A DNA stretch of 64,000 nt from Gonium pectorale (Eukaryota; Chlorophyta; Chlorophyceae; Chlamydomonadales; Volvocaceae), in assembly GCA_001584585.1 (NCBI GenBank), contig LSYV01000002.1, positions 3,390,124-3,454,123 on the forward strand, given 5' to 3'. The position numbers and the translations under genes are program-made. This document shows positions 1-12,709 of this stretch, piece by piece. Within the stretch, counting starts at the first letter, position 1. Each line of letters opens with the position of its first letter. The notes under the pieces were generated by a model. That model was not told the DNA's origin and searched no databases. It saw nothing but the letters and a program-made list of their open reading frames with translations.

Positions 1-52
1 GGCGTTGCCACGATTATTGGCGCCTCTCAGGTGGACTAGTGCCTAAAATAGC

Positions 53-3000
53 ATGTCAGCCAAGAGCGTCGTGTGGAGCACCCGGCATAACACAGAACGC
101 CATGTCTTTCCACTTGCCCTTGCTGTACTTCCTGCCTTTCCTGAACTGGCATCGCCAACCGTCCTCGGTCTAGGGATGGAGGCGGCTGGCGGGGCTGCCA
201 CTGGCCATGTGTTCGGCGTGTGGCGAGTGGCCCCCGAGTCTGCGGCGGCGGAGGCACCAGGCCTCCCCAGCCCGGACCCTTACACCACGCTCGATGCCAG
301 CAGTGAGGCTGCCATGATGGCTGCCCTCCATGCGATGGCGGACAGGCACGCAGCCAGTATCAAGGTGCGGCGCCCCTGCTCGCGGCGTGGCGCGGTGTTT
401 GGGGCATGTTAATACTGCAAGGGCCAGCTGCCAGATATGGCATGAAAGTCTTGCTGCTGCTGGTGCCGCTAGCTAGTTAGCCGCATCTCTGCGCCCCCGG
501 CTGCTGTTCTCCAGGCTGGCGTCGACGCAGGTGGCTCTGCGGCGGAGGTGCTCCCCCTGCAAGCGGAGGCGGGGGACCAGCGGTTGTGGCCACCGGACCA
601 CATGGTGCGATGGGATGGTGCCGCTCAGGTTATGACGGTCGCTATTGATTCGGTCGGGGCTGATTAGGGTGAGCCGCTGCGCATGTCCCCCGTTCGATTA
701 GACGGCTGCCCCTCTTATCTACCGGGGAAACGCATGCAATGACCGCACGGAAACCTCGCCTGAACAGGAGCAGTATGCCTGCAGTGGATAAGATACTCCG
801 CATGCTCGGCGCACTCACTCCAGCGTGCTGTTTACACCTGCCTTCCATACCTGCGGGGCCCTTGCAGGTATCCTTGCTCTGGTCCGCTTCCAACAACGGC
901 TCGGGCTCCGTCCTGCAACTGGCGCTTTACCACGTCCCGCTGGCAGCCGCGGCAGGCCCTGATGGAGCCGTCACCCCGAGTCGAACCGAGTCGCCTCGCG
1001 CCCGCGCGGAGCGCCTGCTTGGGCCGGCGCACGGCGGGCCTGGGGGCTCTGAACCGGAGCCAGTAGCCAGCCCCAGCAAGGGTGGCAAGTCCACGGCAGC
1101 CAGGGCGCCAAAGGACGGGGTGGCGCGCCTGCTGGGCTGGGCGAGTGTGCCGCTCGCGCTGATTCCCTCTGCGGGAGGGCTGGGCCCCGGCCAGGTGCGG
1201 CTCAGGGCCTCCGATCCGATCTTGCGATCATGGGCACGCTTGGCCGCTTAGGCATCGCCGCAACACACAGACAGGGCTTTGTGGCAGCGCCCCCAACATG
1301 TGGAGACCCAACCTGCAAGCAGAGGACGAGCGGCAAGGCAGCACCAGCAGACAAACCGAGCCATGAGGCAACGGCCTAGTGCTGCACTCAAGCAGGGACA
1401 TGGCTACTCTTGACGGGTAGCAAACGCGCGCTACGCTGCCGGTAGTGGGAATCGGCACTCACGCGTGCAGCATACTGAGGGGAGTTCGTGTCCGGCGGGC
1501 TGAGGGATGACTGAATGTGCCCGCGCAGGTTCAACTCTTCGAGGGAGTGGAGCTCAAGCGAGCAGCGCCTGCCTCCGCTGTAGCTGCCGATGCGGCCCCG
1601 GGCGGCGCGCAAGCAAACGACGGGGCGGCTGGGTCAGCGGAGGTTGGCCGCGCGATACCGACTGCGTCATTGGAAATCCGCCAGCGGGATACGGCAGCGA
1701 TCGTGGCGACGTTGGAGCAGGAGGTACGTCGCCTCTCGCGTAGCGCAGACCCTGCTTTGCTGCACCGGCGGAGAGCGCAAGAGCCTCCTCACCCGCCACG
1801 CTCCGTGGTCGCATTCCGTAGTACTGAACCATCATAGCACATCTTGTTTGTTCATGTACTGCCTAAGCCGACACGACTGGATAGGAGCTGGGCTAGAAGT
1901 CTCTGGATGCCTTGCTGGCTCCTCCGGCCTCTCGTCCCGACTTTCATCGCCCTCCGTACTTCCTTGTTCTCCGGCAGAGCTCCAGCTACCTCGCACCGGA
2001 TCCACCCGGAGACACCTCGGGCGGCCTGTCTGGAGAGCTCAAGGCCAGCATGGCATGGCAGAGCGCCATCTCAGCGCCGCTTGGCCAGGCCAACGGTCTG
2101 GGTGTGGACGCAGCTACGGCCGGCTCAGTCCTGGAGGCGCTCATTGACCACTGCTTCATTACTCAGGTACTGCCTGACTGTACCGTAAGGCTGACTTTTC
2201 GGCCGTGCTGTTCGTGTGTCGTCGGTGAGCGGCGCTTGACGCCGTCCTGTGTCCTCCGCAATGGAGTCGGCCGTGCCCGGGACTTTGCGTTGGACAATCC
2301 TTTGTATGGCACCGGTCTGAGGTCAGTGAAAAACATTGGGAAAACACAATGTGTCCCTCTTGGGTTATACACAGGGTGCGCTGGGCCGTCTGATACGCCA
2401 GCTCGACATGGCTGCGGCGCAGCAAGAGGTGGCGTCCTGGCGGGTGGCCGACGCTGAAAACCGCTACAGGTGCGGCACCGTAAGGGCGTAAAGCTAGCGG
2501 TGACTGAAGTACCACCTTTTCGGAGGTTCTTGTAGCTTGGGTGCCTTGGACGTATGACTGCTGCGTGACCCCGAGTCCCCTTTGCGCCATGGCGTCTTGC
2601 GACCAGGACATTGTGCGCGGTCATGTCGCGCGTTCAATACTTCATGCGTGTGAAGCGCTGTCATTAAGGTTGTGCGTCGGGCCGCGCGCAGAACCGTTAC
2701 GGATGACAACCACAAGCTGCGGCAACTGCTCCACGAGGAGAAGCAGGTGGGCAGGAGGCACAGTGCAATAGGCAGGATGGGTTGCCGGTTTGTTGTGTAA
2801 GCCTTGGTGCGGTCAACGAGCGTACCAGCGCGCTTCAGTTGTCTCGGCGCGGCACCCATGGACTCCTTAATTGGACTGTTGGCTCACAAGCGGACCTGCG
2901 CCGACCACTGTCAACCCACAGGCCTCGCGCTCGCCTCCACTCCTGCCGGATTCCGCGACGCTGAGCAGGGACGAGTTGATTGTCAGGCGAGTTACCGTCT

Positions 3001-6000
3001 TGCTCCGATTATATCCACCCTGAGTGCAAGCCCGGGCTGCATGCTTCAAGGAACCAGGACACGTACAGACGTAGACCGCCGGTGTCGCTCCGGCCGCTGC
3101 TGCCGTTGCCGCCTTGAGTCTCCACTTCCAGCGCGGGCTGCGCGGCTGACGGTCCGAGGGTTCTCGGCTGGCTGTGCAGGTGCGAGACAGCAATGGCCGC
3201 CTACGGCCGCGAACGCCGCCGCAATGCGGAGCTGGTGCAGCGCTTGCAGCAACTGCACGCTGAACAGGTGGGCCCCGGCCCTCGTGCGCGTGCCCCGTCG
3301 TGCATACGCTCCGGAAGCGGTATTGGCACGAAGGGCCGTTTCAACAGCCCGAGGTTGTAGGGGCCACCTTGCCCCTGCACGCGGGGCCCCTGCACGCGGG
3401 TTGCATGTGGCAGACGCGTCCATCGTATCCCGCGTTTGATGCGCGCAGGTGGACACAATTGAACTGAAGAAGCGGCACCAGCAACTGCAGGAGGCGCACA
3501 TGGAGCAGGTGGGCGTGGAGGAGCTGTTAGGCGGGCGGGCCGGCTGCGCGTTCGGCTTCATGCCGAGGGTTGCATGCCCGCGATGCCTGACGTGCTTGCC
3601 GCCAATGGGCGGGCAAGCTGCCGCCGGGCGAAGGCCGCACGCCCCCGCAGGCAAACTGACTTTGCCTTTTCTGCGGGTCGGTGCCTCAGGCGCGTGCATA
3701 TTCTGAGATTGAGGTGCAGGGCCGCCGCATGGGGCAGCTGCAGGCGACCCTAAAAATGCAGGAGGAGATCATACGCAACCTGGAGGTCGGTGGGGAGGGC
3801 GGCGCTGGTAGGGTGGGGCTGGGACAGTGCGGGTGCCGGGCGGCCACTCGTTGTACGCCGTAATTGGTCGGCAAGCAGTAGCCCGGTGCAGCCATGGACC
3901 CATGGTGCTCTTGCGAGCTTAGGACGTTTCAACCGCCTGTGCGATTTGTTAGCGAGGATAGCATTGGCCGTTGGGGCGTGCAGGGCCTGCTCGCTCAAGC
4001 GGTCGGCAAGGCCAAGTCGGAGGCGTCTGCCGAGCGCAGGTGGGGCACTGCGACGCAAGCGGTCTCGTCTTTGGACCGCTAGCAGCGAGTCGCATGCGCC
4101 ATCCGTGCCCTGCACAACTGTCTCTGTAAATCCTGCGGTCTGCCTGTGGAGCGTGTCAGTTGTTTATGCAACCAGCTGCTTGAGTATAGGCAGTAGCATG
4201 GCATGCAATCTGCAGTGCCGGCTGCATCTGAACCAAATCTCTTCGCTGGAGAACCGGTAACTTGGTCCGCGTCACGCTCTTTACCTTGTGGCCGCCTCCC
4301 GGCTGCAGCCTTCGTACCGACTATGAGCAGCTGTTGGCGGAAGCCCAGCAGCTAGAGGAGCGGTGCAAGGCGCTGGTGAGTCCCCTTTCAAAAGGGGATC
4401 GCTAGGGTGGCTCAAGGGGTGACAACGTATCTGGGTATGCCATGCACGATGTCCCCTGTCACGTTCCTGATGTACAACTTGCCCTGCAGTATACGGAGGG
4501 CCGCTGTAGTGCCCTATCCTCTCCTTCCCTAGCTACACCTTCCCTATCCCCCATTTCACCCGACCGCAGGACGCGCGCGTGCCCGAGTTGGAATCGCAGC
4601 TGGCCGCTGCTCAGCAGCAGCTTGCGGCGCAGGAGGCAGAGCTGGGGGTGCTGCGGCAACACACCACCACTGAGTTCCGCGCCGACGGCACCAGCGGGGA
4701 GCCGGGCCCCGACTACCAGCGCGTCAAGCAGCTGGAGGAGCTGCTAGCGGCGGCGAGGGCGCGCAACAAGGAGCTTGAGGCAGGCGAGGCGGCCAAGCAG
4801 GTGCGGTCGGGCTGCGCAAGGGGGAGGAAGGCTGTCACGGCGCGCGATTGGGTTGGACCCAGGTTGGGCGCATTGCCCCCCGCCTGTGTACGCGCTGCTC
4901 TTCGTCGGACCGGTGGGGTGAGAGGGGGACAGGCGGTTAGTTCTAAGAACGCAAAGGACTTCGTGCGTAGGCTTGTGTCCTCAGGGCTGATCCTGTTGCC
5001 CCACCGGTATCAGTGCCCCCGTCTTGAAACGTCCTTCGCCGTGAAACGATTTCAGCCGTGAAACGTCCCCGCCCGTCCGCCCCGCGCTGTCACCGCATCT
5101 GCCGCGGGTGACCCAGGCTGCAGAGGAGAGCCTGCGCAAGCTCGAGGCGGATGTGGGCAAGCTGGTGGAGGAGAAGACCGCCGCCCTGCTGCGGGCCGAG
5201 TACGCCGAGGGCGCGGCGGCGGCCTCACAGGAGGAGCTGATCGAGGTCACGCGCAAGTGCGTCCCGGGCCGCCCTGGGCTCCTGAACATCAAAGGCTTGC
5301 AAACACCTGCCACTTGATTAGTCACTCGCTCGCTTACGCCAGACCCTCTGTCCTGCACATGGCTCTCACGCGGTATTACCCCAGCTGCGGCATTCATGCC
5401 GGTGGTGGTGGCCTCGTCCCATGCTCCAAAGCCCGCCCTGCTGTCGGTCTGTCGACTTCGCAGGTTCGCTCGGGACATTGCGGAGCTCAAGACGCGGTTG
5501 GCGGAGAAGGACGCGATGCTTATGGGCGGCTTCGGAGACCTGGAGCAGCTGCGTCGCGGCGAGCTGCCGCACTCAGTCGACCCGGGACCCGGCGGCCTGG
5601 GGCCGGGGGCTTTCGACATGGCCAGGTTGGGAATCGGCACTCCGCCCGGCATGATGGTGCACGTGCCTCCCGGGGGCCCGGGGCCCTTGCCCGGCCACAT
5701 TCCGCCCCAGCCGCAGCGCCAGCCATCACAGCGGCGCGCATCCTTTGGGGCTGGTGGGCCCGTTGGGCCTGCGGCCGGGACCCCTGCGGGAGGCCATCTG
5801 CCCGCAGTGGGCGGCTCGGGCCAGGGCCTTGGCGCCGGGGCCCCGCCCGGAGCTGGTGCGACACGGGCACAGTCGGCGGAGGGACAGGAACGGGCCGGCC
5901 GTGGCGGCACCCCACCGGCGGCAGGTTTGTGGCGAATGCGGGCGCTTTGTACTTCGGGGCCAGGGCAGTGCGCGCCGCTGTGATACGCGACGTAGGAGCA

Positions 6001-6555
6001 ATGGCTGCGGTTATTGTGTGCGCGCATATGACTTGCTAAAGCTAGGCCAATCAGTTGGCACTTAGGGGCGCACTCGTTATGCACGAAGCCATGAGTAGGC
6101 ATTGCTCATGACTACATGCTCGCCGCCCGTCTGGCGCGCTTCCAGTGCCGAGGGCGCCTCCCGGTGGAGCTGCACGACCGCCATCCCAAGGCGCCGCGCC
6201 CGGGAGCTTGTCGCCGCCGCTGCTCCCGCCCATCAATGCATCAAGCACGCCCAGCGCGCCGAGCGTCCCCGAGCCCAGTGGCCCGTCACCGCCACCCGAT
6301 GAAGGCTCCTCGCCTCCAGGGCGGGCAAGAGGTCGGATGCGTCTCGCCGACCGCCGGCGTCCAAGCGACCCGCCACCGGCACCGCCGCCACCGCAGGAGC
6401 CTGCGCCGCCACCGCCCCCGCCCCAAGCAGCCCAGCCAGCATCCGCGCCAGATGAGACCCAGGACAGCTCGCCTCCCCCAGCTGCCGACGCTGGGGAAGC
6501 AGCGCAGGAGGGAGGTGGCGGGAGACGGGCGCGCCTCGCTCGAAGACGGAAGTAG
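53..6555 (+). CDS. coiled-coil protein with possible N-terminal C2-like domain
   Basis: I do not recognise a named gene. Exons that splice in phase: 53(?)-364, 515-628, 868-1194, 1529-1723, 1978-2166, 2375-2469, 2692-2746, then 3180-3267, 3449-3508, 3690-3785, 3984-4039, 4309-4375, 4570-4800, 5117-5256, 5464-5924, 6146-6555 (TAG). The stretch LLGWASVPLALIP followed by GGLGPGQVQLF looks like the strand pattern of a C2 fold, distantly like vertebrate CCDC17 (memory only). From about 2375 to 5530 the exons encode heptad-rich helices such as ELVQRLQQLHAEQ and LEELLAAARARNKELE. The C-terminus is disordered and Pro/Gly rich (PPAPPPPQ). The join 2746 to 3180 is out of phase, so a small exon between them is missing from this model. 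The start is uncertain: the ATG at 53 is the first in an open frame, an in-frame ATG at 176 is an alternative, and the gene could begin left of the window. A cilium/centrosome role is only a guess from the architecture. Confidence 0.6.
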
Positions 6556-7779
6556 TTGCGTGCTATGTCGTCTCGAGAACAGCAAGAAGAGGGAAGATGC
6601 GTGGGCGCATTGGACAGTGGCTCCGGAGCGGCAGTGTGGCTGTATCCGCATGTACTGCGTGTGTGTTTGGTTACGGTACTAGCTCACTGCTGTGTTGTAT
6701 TTGCGTGCACATCAAGTTGTAATTTCGCGCTGCTGCCTCAGCCTAGACGACATGGAAACGGGCGTGTCCCACTCCCATTATGATGTACGTAGCATCCAAC
6801 GGCACGGGCTTCTCACCGGTGGAAGGCGACACTGGCTGCCATGCTGTTCGGATGCTGGCTTGCAGTGCGGTTTGCGACGCAGGCAAGCGCCAGCATCTAC
6901 GTACCATGTTACGCGTCTATATCCGGCGGAACGTACGTAGCGGCAGTATGAGCCCCGCAGCACCCATGCCCTCCCTCTGGTCCTCAGGGAAAAGGACAGC
7001 ATCATGACTTGCGGCTTCCACCCGCGGCAACGCGTGCGAGGACTTGACACGCCTCGCTGTAACCCCGCTCGGCCATGGACTGGGAGACACAAGCGCAAGG
7101 CACGGCACGCCAGCTCGCCATGGAATGCAATGGAACCAACGTACCAGTAACGCTTAATTTCCCTACCACCATGTAATCTACAAACGCCCGTCCCTGGACA
7201 GACCTGTAGGAAAAACATGCAGGCGATGCATTGCCGCCCTAACTGCGGACTATGAGCAGCTGTCTCGGGAGTTCAAGAGGGCACACAGTGTCCAGAGTGA
7301 GTGTAATTGTCGTACATGACCTCGAACCTGCCGAACTTAAACCTCCGTCTGTACGCTCCAAACCACTACCACACAATCGTACAACGCCCCCAGTACATGC
7401 CAGGGCTGCAACCGCCCGGGACGACACAAGTAAGCTCGAACATCCATGCGACCGCGTGCCCCTACTGCTACCGGTTCTTTCAGTAAATGTTGACACACCG
7501 CTGTGTACGTATGTTGTACGCTGTGTTCGTGAGGAGGCCCACTCCAAGGACCGCACTCCGCGCACCAGCCGCTCGCTGCGCAGTCAACCCTGCCCATAAC
7601 TAATGAGCGCGCCACGCCGCTGCATACCGCTGTGCGCGACGGAGAGCTCGCCATGGCTACGCCAACACAGCGATACCCTCTTTCGGACTCCATGTGCATG
7701 GGCCCATCGTAACAATAAATGTCAAGTCAGCTCTGCCATCTAGTACTGCCAGCCCCGTTCCCCGCCCCTGCTACCTCTA
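6556..7779. other. spacer between convergent genes, with one exon-like fragment
   Basis: This holds the 3' tails of the plus-strand coiled-coil gene and of the minus-strand low-complexity gene. I see no coding gene. At 7245-7290 the plus strand reads DYEQLSREFKRAH, close to the exon at 4309-4375 (DYEQLLAEAQQLEER). The 18 bases from gactatgag onward are identical in both places. No convincing TGTAA for the minus-strand gene was found here. Confidence 0.4.
6718..6722 (+). promoter_or_regulatory. TGTAA polyadenylation signal of the coiled-coil gene
   Basis: TGTAA lies 163 bases past the TAG stop at 6555. This pentamer is the usual volvocine polyadenylation signal, about 10-20 bases before cleavage. 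Confidence 0.5.
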
Positions 7780-10700
7780 TTACGAGTCCCGCGACTCCTG
7801 CCGCAACATGTCCACCGTACGCGCCAGATCCTCGTCAAGAAGGTTTATCTCAGCGTCCGCGTCTGCATCTGCGCCCGCGTCCCCGTTGCTGCCGTTCGCC
7901 CCTCCGCCGTCGCCTTGCCAGCGCTGGTCGGCCTGGTGCTGCCGCCCAGCCGCCTTCAGCCGCTGCCGCCGATGCCCTCGCATACCCAGTGGCACCAGCG
8001 GCGGAGCGTAGCCCGGGGGCGGTGGCCCTGGCCAATGCGCCAGAGCCTCGGTGGGGCTCACCGATTGTTGCTGCAGGTGCGGATGGCTCGGTCCCGGCGG
8101 TACCTCGGGACCGTATCCCGTAGCAGCTGCTGCGGCCGACGCGCTAGCCCTGTTTGCGGGCCGCGCGGGCGGGGGCTTAGGGAGCACCAGCCGCGGCCGC
8201 TGCGGCTTCTGCTCTAGACCCCCCGGGCGGACGGGCTTCGGGGCGTCGGGGCGTGCAGGCACCTGACCCGGCACGCTGGTGCTTGTGCCTGCATGTTCTT
8301 GCGCCGATGCTACCTTCTGTTGTTTCTGCTGCTGCTGCGGCTGTTGTGACGGTTGCGCAAGTGGTTTCTGCTGCTGCTGCTGCTGCACAGGCTGCTGCTG
8401 CTGCTGTTGCGGCGGTTGTTGTGCAAGCTGCTGAATACCCTGTTGTTGCTGTTGCCGTGGTTGCTGTTGCGCAGGCTGTTGCGTTAGCGGCTGTCGCTGC
8501 TGGGGCTGTTGCTGCAGCAGAGGCGGCTGGGCCTTGTCCTCCCGATGCTGCTGCGGCGGATGCGCCGGAGCTCCAGGGTGCCGGTTGCTTCCAGCCATCA
8601 GGTTTGCCAGCGCAGCGGCGACAGAGGGCTTACCGCCTGCGTATGGCGGCCGAGCGCTCGGTTCTGGAGCGTGCGGTGGATGGGCAGGGGCCGGGGCTGG
8701 GATCGGGGCTGAGCATGCAGCTACTGCCCCAATCGCTGTGGGGCCGTGTCCATCGCCTGGTCGATCGTAGCGTCCGAGCCCAGTGCTTCCACTGCCAGCT
8801 GCTGGCTGCGTCGGGCCCGCTTGCGCCGCCGCTGGACCAATGACTCCACCGGCGGCCGCGCCTCGGTCCAACCCATAGGCCGGTCTGCTCGTGCGGGGGA
8901 ACACGCGGATAGGCTGGGCCGCAGCGCCTGGCTGGCACGTGCGGCTGTCGCTGGCCATGGCCTCCGCCACCGCCACCACCTCGGCTACTGCCGCTGCTGC
9001 CACCACTGCGTCGCGTGCAGCGGCTGCTTCGCCAACGCCAGAGTCGTCGACGGTCTCGACTTTCACAGGTACGCCCGCCGCCGCACCCGCCACCGCAGCC
9101 ATCGCAGCCGCCGCGGGCGTCAAGACCGCCTCGGCGGCGCTCTTCTGCGCCGGCAACAGGCTCGCATCCTTGCGCTCCGCCTCCCAGCGCTGCCACAGCT
9201 GCTCCGCCACAATGTTGGGAGCCTGGTCTGCGGCACCCAGTCCGCCTGGTGGCCCTTTTGCGCGGGACTGTTCGCGTTCGCGCTTGCCGCGCCGCTGCCG
9301 CTTCTGCTTCGGCAGCTGCGCGCCCTCGGGCTTGCTTTCTGGCTGCTCCATTTGCTCCTCCGCTTGGCGCTTCGACCCGGCCCCGGGCGACGGTCGCTCC
9401 GGGCGCGTCTTTTTCTGGTGCTCCTGCCCTTTCGCGTTGTTTGGCGCCTTCTCGGGTTTGCCGTCCGTCTCCGACTGTGGTGGGTCTGGCGGCCGCTGGG
9501 GTGATACCCGATCCTGGCTGTCCTGCTGTCGCCGCTGACGCTTCTGCTCCTGACGCTGCCCCTGCCGCCGCTGCTGAGGCTGCTCCTTCTGGTGCGACCG
9601 GCCCTGGCCACTTTGCTGTGGGGATGGGCCTGGCCCCGGGCTGTCCGGCCGTTGGTGCGCACGATTGTTGCGCCCTTGGACGTCTGCGGCTGCCGTCACA
9701 AGGCTCTCCGCCGCGGCCATCGCCTCCGGCGCGAATCGCCGACGCTGGCTCGCTCCGGCATTGCCAGCAGCTTCACCGCGCTCTCCCGACACCTCTGCAC
9801 GCGTGGTCGCGGCTGCCTCCGCCCCTGCCTTCGCGGCTGCCTCCGCCTCCGCCTTCGTGGCAGCCTCTGCCTCCGCCCCTGCCTTCGCGGTCTTCGCGGC
9901 CTGCTCCCTCGCCTTCGCGGCCGCCGCGGCCTCCTCCCTCGCCTTCGCGGCCGCCGCGGCCTCCTCCCTCGCCTTCGCGGCGGCCGTTGCCTCCTCCCTC
10001 GCCTTCGCGGCGGCCGTTGCCTCCTCCCTCGCCTTCGCGGCGGCCGCTGCCTCCTCCCTCGCCTTCGCGGCGGCCGCTGCCTCTTCCCTCGCCTTCGCGG
10101 CCGCCGCTGCCTCCTCCCTCGTCCTCACGGCCTCCTCCCTCGCCTTCACGGCCTCCGCTGCCTCCTCCCTCGCCTTCACGGCCGCCGCTGCCTCCTCCCT
10201 CGCCTTCGCGGCTTCTGCCTCCGCCTTCGCTGCCTCCGCTGCCACCGCCTCCGCCCTGGCGGCCTCCGGTGCCTCCGCCTCCACCTTTGCGGCCTCCGCT
10301 GCCTCCGCCCCCACCTTTGCAGCCGCCGCTACCTCCGCCTCCACCTTGGCGACTGCCGCTACCTCCGCCCCCGCCTTGGCGGCCGCTGCTGCCTCTGCAC
10401 CCGCCTTGGCAGCATCTGCATCCGTGCCTTCTTTGCGTCGAGCCTGTGCCATCCTGCTGAAGTACTCCTCCTCCTCTCTGGGGCACAAGCCGTCGCTGTA
10501 GTCTGAGCTGTAGTCCGTGGCTTCAGTCGCAGCACCCACCGGCTGCTTTGTTGCCGCCGCCACCGGCTGCTCGGCCGCCGCCACGACGGGCTGTTCGGCT
10601 GCCGCCGCCGCCGGCTGTTGGGCCGCCGCCACCGGCTCCTTTGCCACCGCGGCCACCACCCGCTGCTCGGCCGCCGTGCCGCTGCGCTTGTTGCCGCCAC

Positions 10701-12709
10701 GGAGCGCTCTGCAAGGTGGCAGGCTCTCTGCGGCTCCCCGGGCATTGGAAGCAGCATTATCGGGTGGGCTGGCCGCGGCCGCTTGCTGATCTACAGGCGG
10801 GGATGTATCGCCATTACCGTTAGGACCGGCCGGGGCATCCCGCTCCCCACCCCGCCGCCCAGCCGCCTTATAGCGGCCGCCACGGCCGGAGGGCTCCTTA
10901 TCCGCCTCGGTCCGCGGCCTCTTGCTTGTCTCACGCTCCGACCCGCGCTGCTGGCGGTCTTGCTCCCGACCGTTGTCCGGCCGCCGCTTACGCTCCCGGC
11001 CTACTGGGTCCCGGCCCGGGCTATGTTCGCCCTTTCCGACCGGGTCCTGATCGCCCTCTTGGTCCAAAGCGGAGTCCTGCTCGCGCTCGCGGTCCCTGAC
11101 CGGGTCCCGAAGTCGCTGGCGATTGCGGCTTCTCCGGCCGTTCTCCGGGGCATCCTCACCCTCCCGGCCCCGGTCCTTGTCTTGCTCACGATGCCTCTCC
11201 TCGCACGGGAAGGACGCGGACTCAAGGTCGCGCCCATGATCCTGCTGTCGGCGCAGTCCCACTGCAACGCCACCGCTGGCGTCTCGGGGCTTTCCCGCAG
11301 GTATGCCCCGCCCTCGATGGGGCGACACATCGCGGGAGCCCCCCGGTGGGGAGTCAAGGCCTGGGCTCCTGACCGCCCTGTTTCGGTTTGCTTGGCGGGC
11401 TGACGGGACTGGGCTGGCTGTTTGGGCCCCGGCGCTGGCCCCGGCGTCACCACCACCAGCACTGCGGCCGTCGCCACAGGCACCAGGCTGCTGTACGGTG
11501 CGGGTTTCAACGGCAGGTGGCAGGGGCTGCTGCGACGGCTGTGGATGCTGCGCCGGCGCCTCGGGTAGCATGGGCTCAGCTACGATGGGCTCGGCGACAG
11601 GACCGGCCGCAGAGCCAAGTACGCCCCCTACGTCAATGGGCTCCGCCTTGACAGGGGCGAACACCGCAGCATGTGCCGGCTGCTCGAAGCCTCCCGCCGT
11701 GCCTGCACCTGCAGCAACTGCGGCTTCGACGGTTGGCATAAGCGCGGGGTGCTGCTGCTGTTGCTGCAGTTGCTCCTGTTGTTGTTGCTGCTGCTCCTTT
11801 GCTTGGTCCATCTCGAGGCGCGCCGCCAGCAGCCTTTTGGGAAGGTCGAGCGCACGGGGTCAACGATGATCTCTAACATGAATCAAGTATCGATGCAACG
11901 CACCATAAACAGTTAACGCGCAGATCCATATGTGACGTCACGTCTTGCGCGTTCCAGGCACCCCGTGGCGCTTCCTACGGAAACTAGTTTTTTCTGCTCC
12001 CCCCGTTCTCCTTTCCCCGTCTGCTCACCTCTCCCGCAGCTCCTCGTGCACCGCCCGCAGCGTGAGGTACTGCTGTCCGCACTGAGCACGAAGTGCCTCC
12101 AGGCGCGCCTCGGAGTCTGCGACAGCGCGCTCGCGCTGCAGCAGGACCTCCGAGTCCGCCCCAACCTGCAGTAGCAGCGACCCAGATTGATAATGCCGGC
12201 GGCAAAAGGGAGGGGACACTGGCAGCAGAATACACATCGGCGTGACGAGCGCGGATCAGCGCATGCTCAAAGCCACTCCACACAGAGGGGAAACCACGCC
12301 CCACAGCTGTCCACGAATGCCCCGAAGCCGTGCGCTGTGTGTAGCTCTGCAACAGACCGTGCATCGGCTCTCGCCTACGTACCTTGCGCTCGCGTTGCGC
12401 AAGATCATCTGCACGCTGTTGCAGCTCCACCGCCCGCTGGTCCAGCCGCCGCTGCTCGGTCACCAGCTCCCGCTGCTGCAGCCGAACCGCCTCCGCCAGC
12501 TGCAGAAGCTCCAGCTGCTGCTGGGCCAGTAGCGCCTGCTGCTGCGCCACTTGTCGTTGCATCACGGCCATGGCAGATTCGGCCGCGGGCGGCGCGGGCG
12601 GGCCAGGGCCGGGTGCCGGCCCTAGGTAGGTCTCCGGCACCAACGGCGCTCCGGCCACTGCAGGCGCCAAGCCTGCCACCAAGGGGCCCGCCGTCGCCGT
12701 CACCTCCAT
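7780..12709 (-). CDS. low-complexity protein with coiled-coil N-terminus, polyQ and 10-residue repeats (1505 aa)
   Basis: The family is not recognised. Three exons on the minus strand splice in phase: 12709-12383, 12165-12029, 11833-7780. The total is 4518 nt, or 1505 residues. The first two exons encode a Gln/Leu/Glu-rich coiled coil (LLAQQQLELLQLAEAVRLQQ; HEELRER). The third, of 4054 nt, starts with polyQ, passes through RD/ER-rich charged stretches, an EQPV-AAA repeat near 10530-10640 and a decapeptide array at 9885-10216, then basic KRQRRGKRE-type stretches and further polyQ. It ends in a short non-repetitive tail, INLLDEDLARTVDMLRQES. The acceptor of exon 3 (AAAAG at 11834-11838) is poor but is the only site past an in-frame TGA that keeps phase. 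Basic clusters and glutamine tracts would fit a nuclear or RNA-associated protein, but that is inference. The opposite strand is also open for long stretches because of composition only. Confidence 0.6.
8310..8530 (-). repeat. CTG/TTG-rich microsatellite (polyQ tract)
   Basis: On the plus strand, repeated ctg and ttg triplets make CAG/CAA on the coding strand. They encode several Gln runs separated by Pro and Leu in the C-terminal third of the low-complexity protein. Confidence 0.8.
9885..10216 (-). repeat. 30-bp tandem repeat encoding REEAAAAAKA units
   Basis: Eleven copies of a 10-codon unit lie inside exon 3 of the low-complexity gene. The consensus on the coding strand is R-E-E-A-A-A-A-A-K-A, with Thr or Val replacing Ala in some copies and one shortened copy (AVRTREE). 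The copies around 9900-10090 are almost identical in DNA, which points to recent expansion. Confidence 0.85.

Noticed and set aside
36..896. Minus-strand open frames opposite the first gene
   Set aside because: They overlap phase-consistent plus-strand exons and show only composition-driven residues.
9885..10216. LEA-type 11-residue repeat
   Set aside because: The unit is 30 bp (10 residues), so it is not the 11-mer of group-3 LEA proteins.
8253..10506. Long plus-strand frames (poly-Ala, poly-Pro, poly-Leu) opposite the low-complexity gene
   Set aside because: They are mirror images of the CTG/GCC repeats. The minus strand has the continuous 4-kb frame and in-phase upstream exons.
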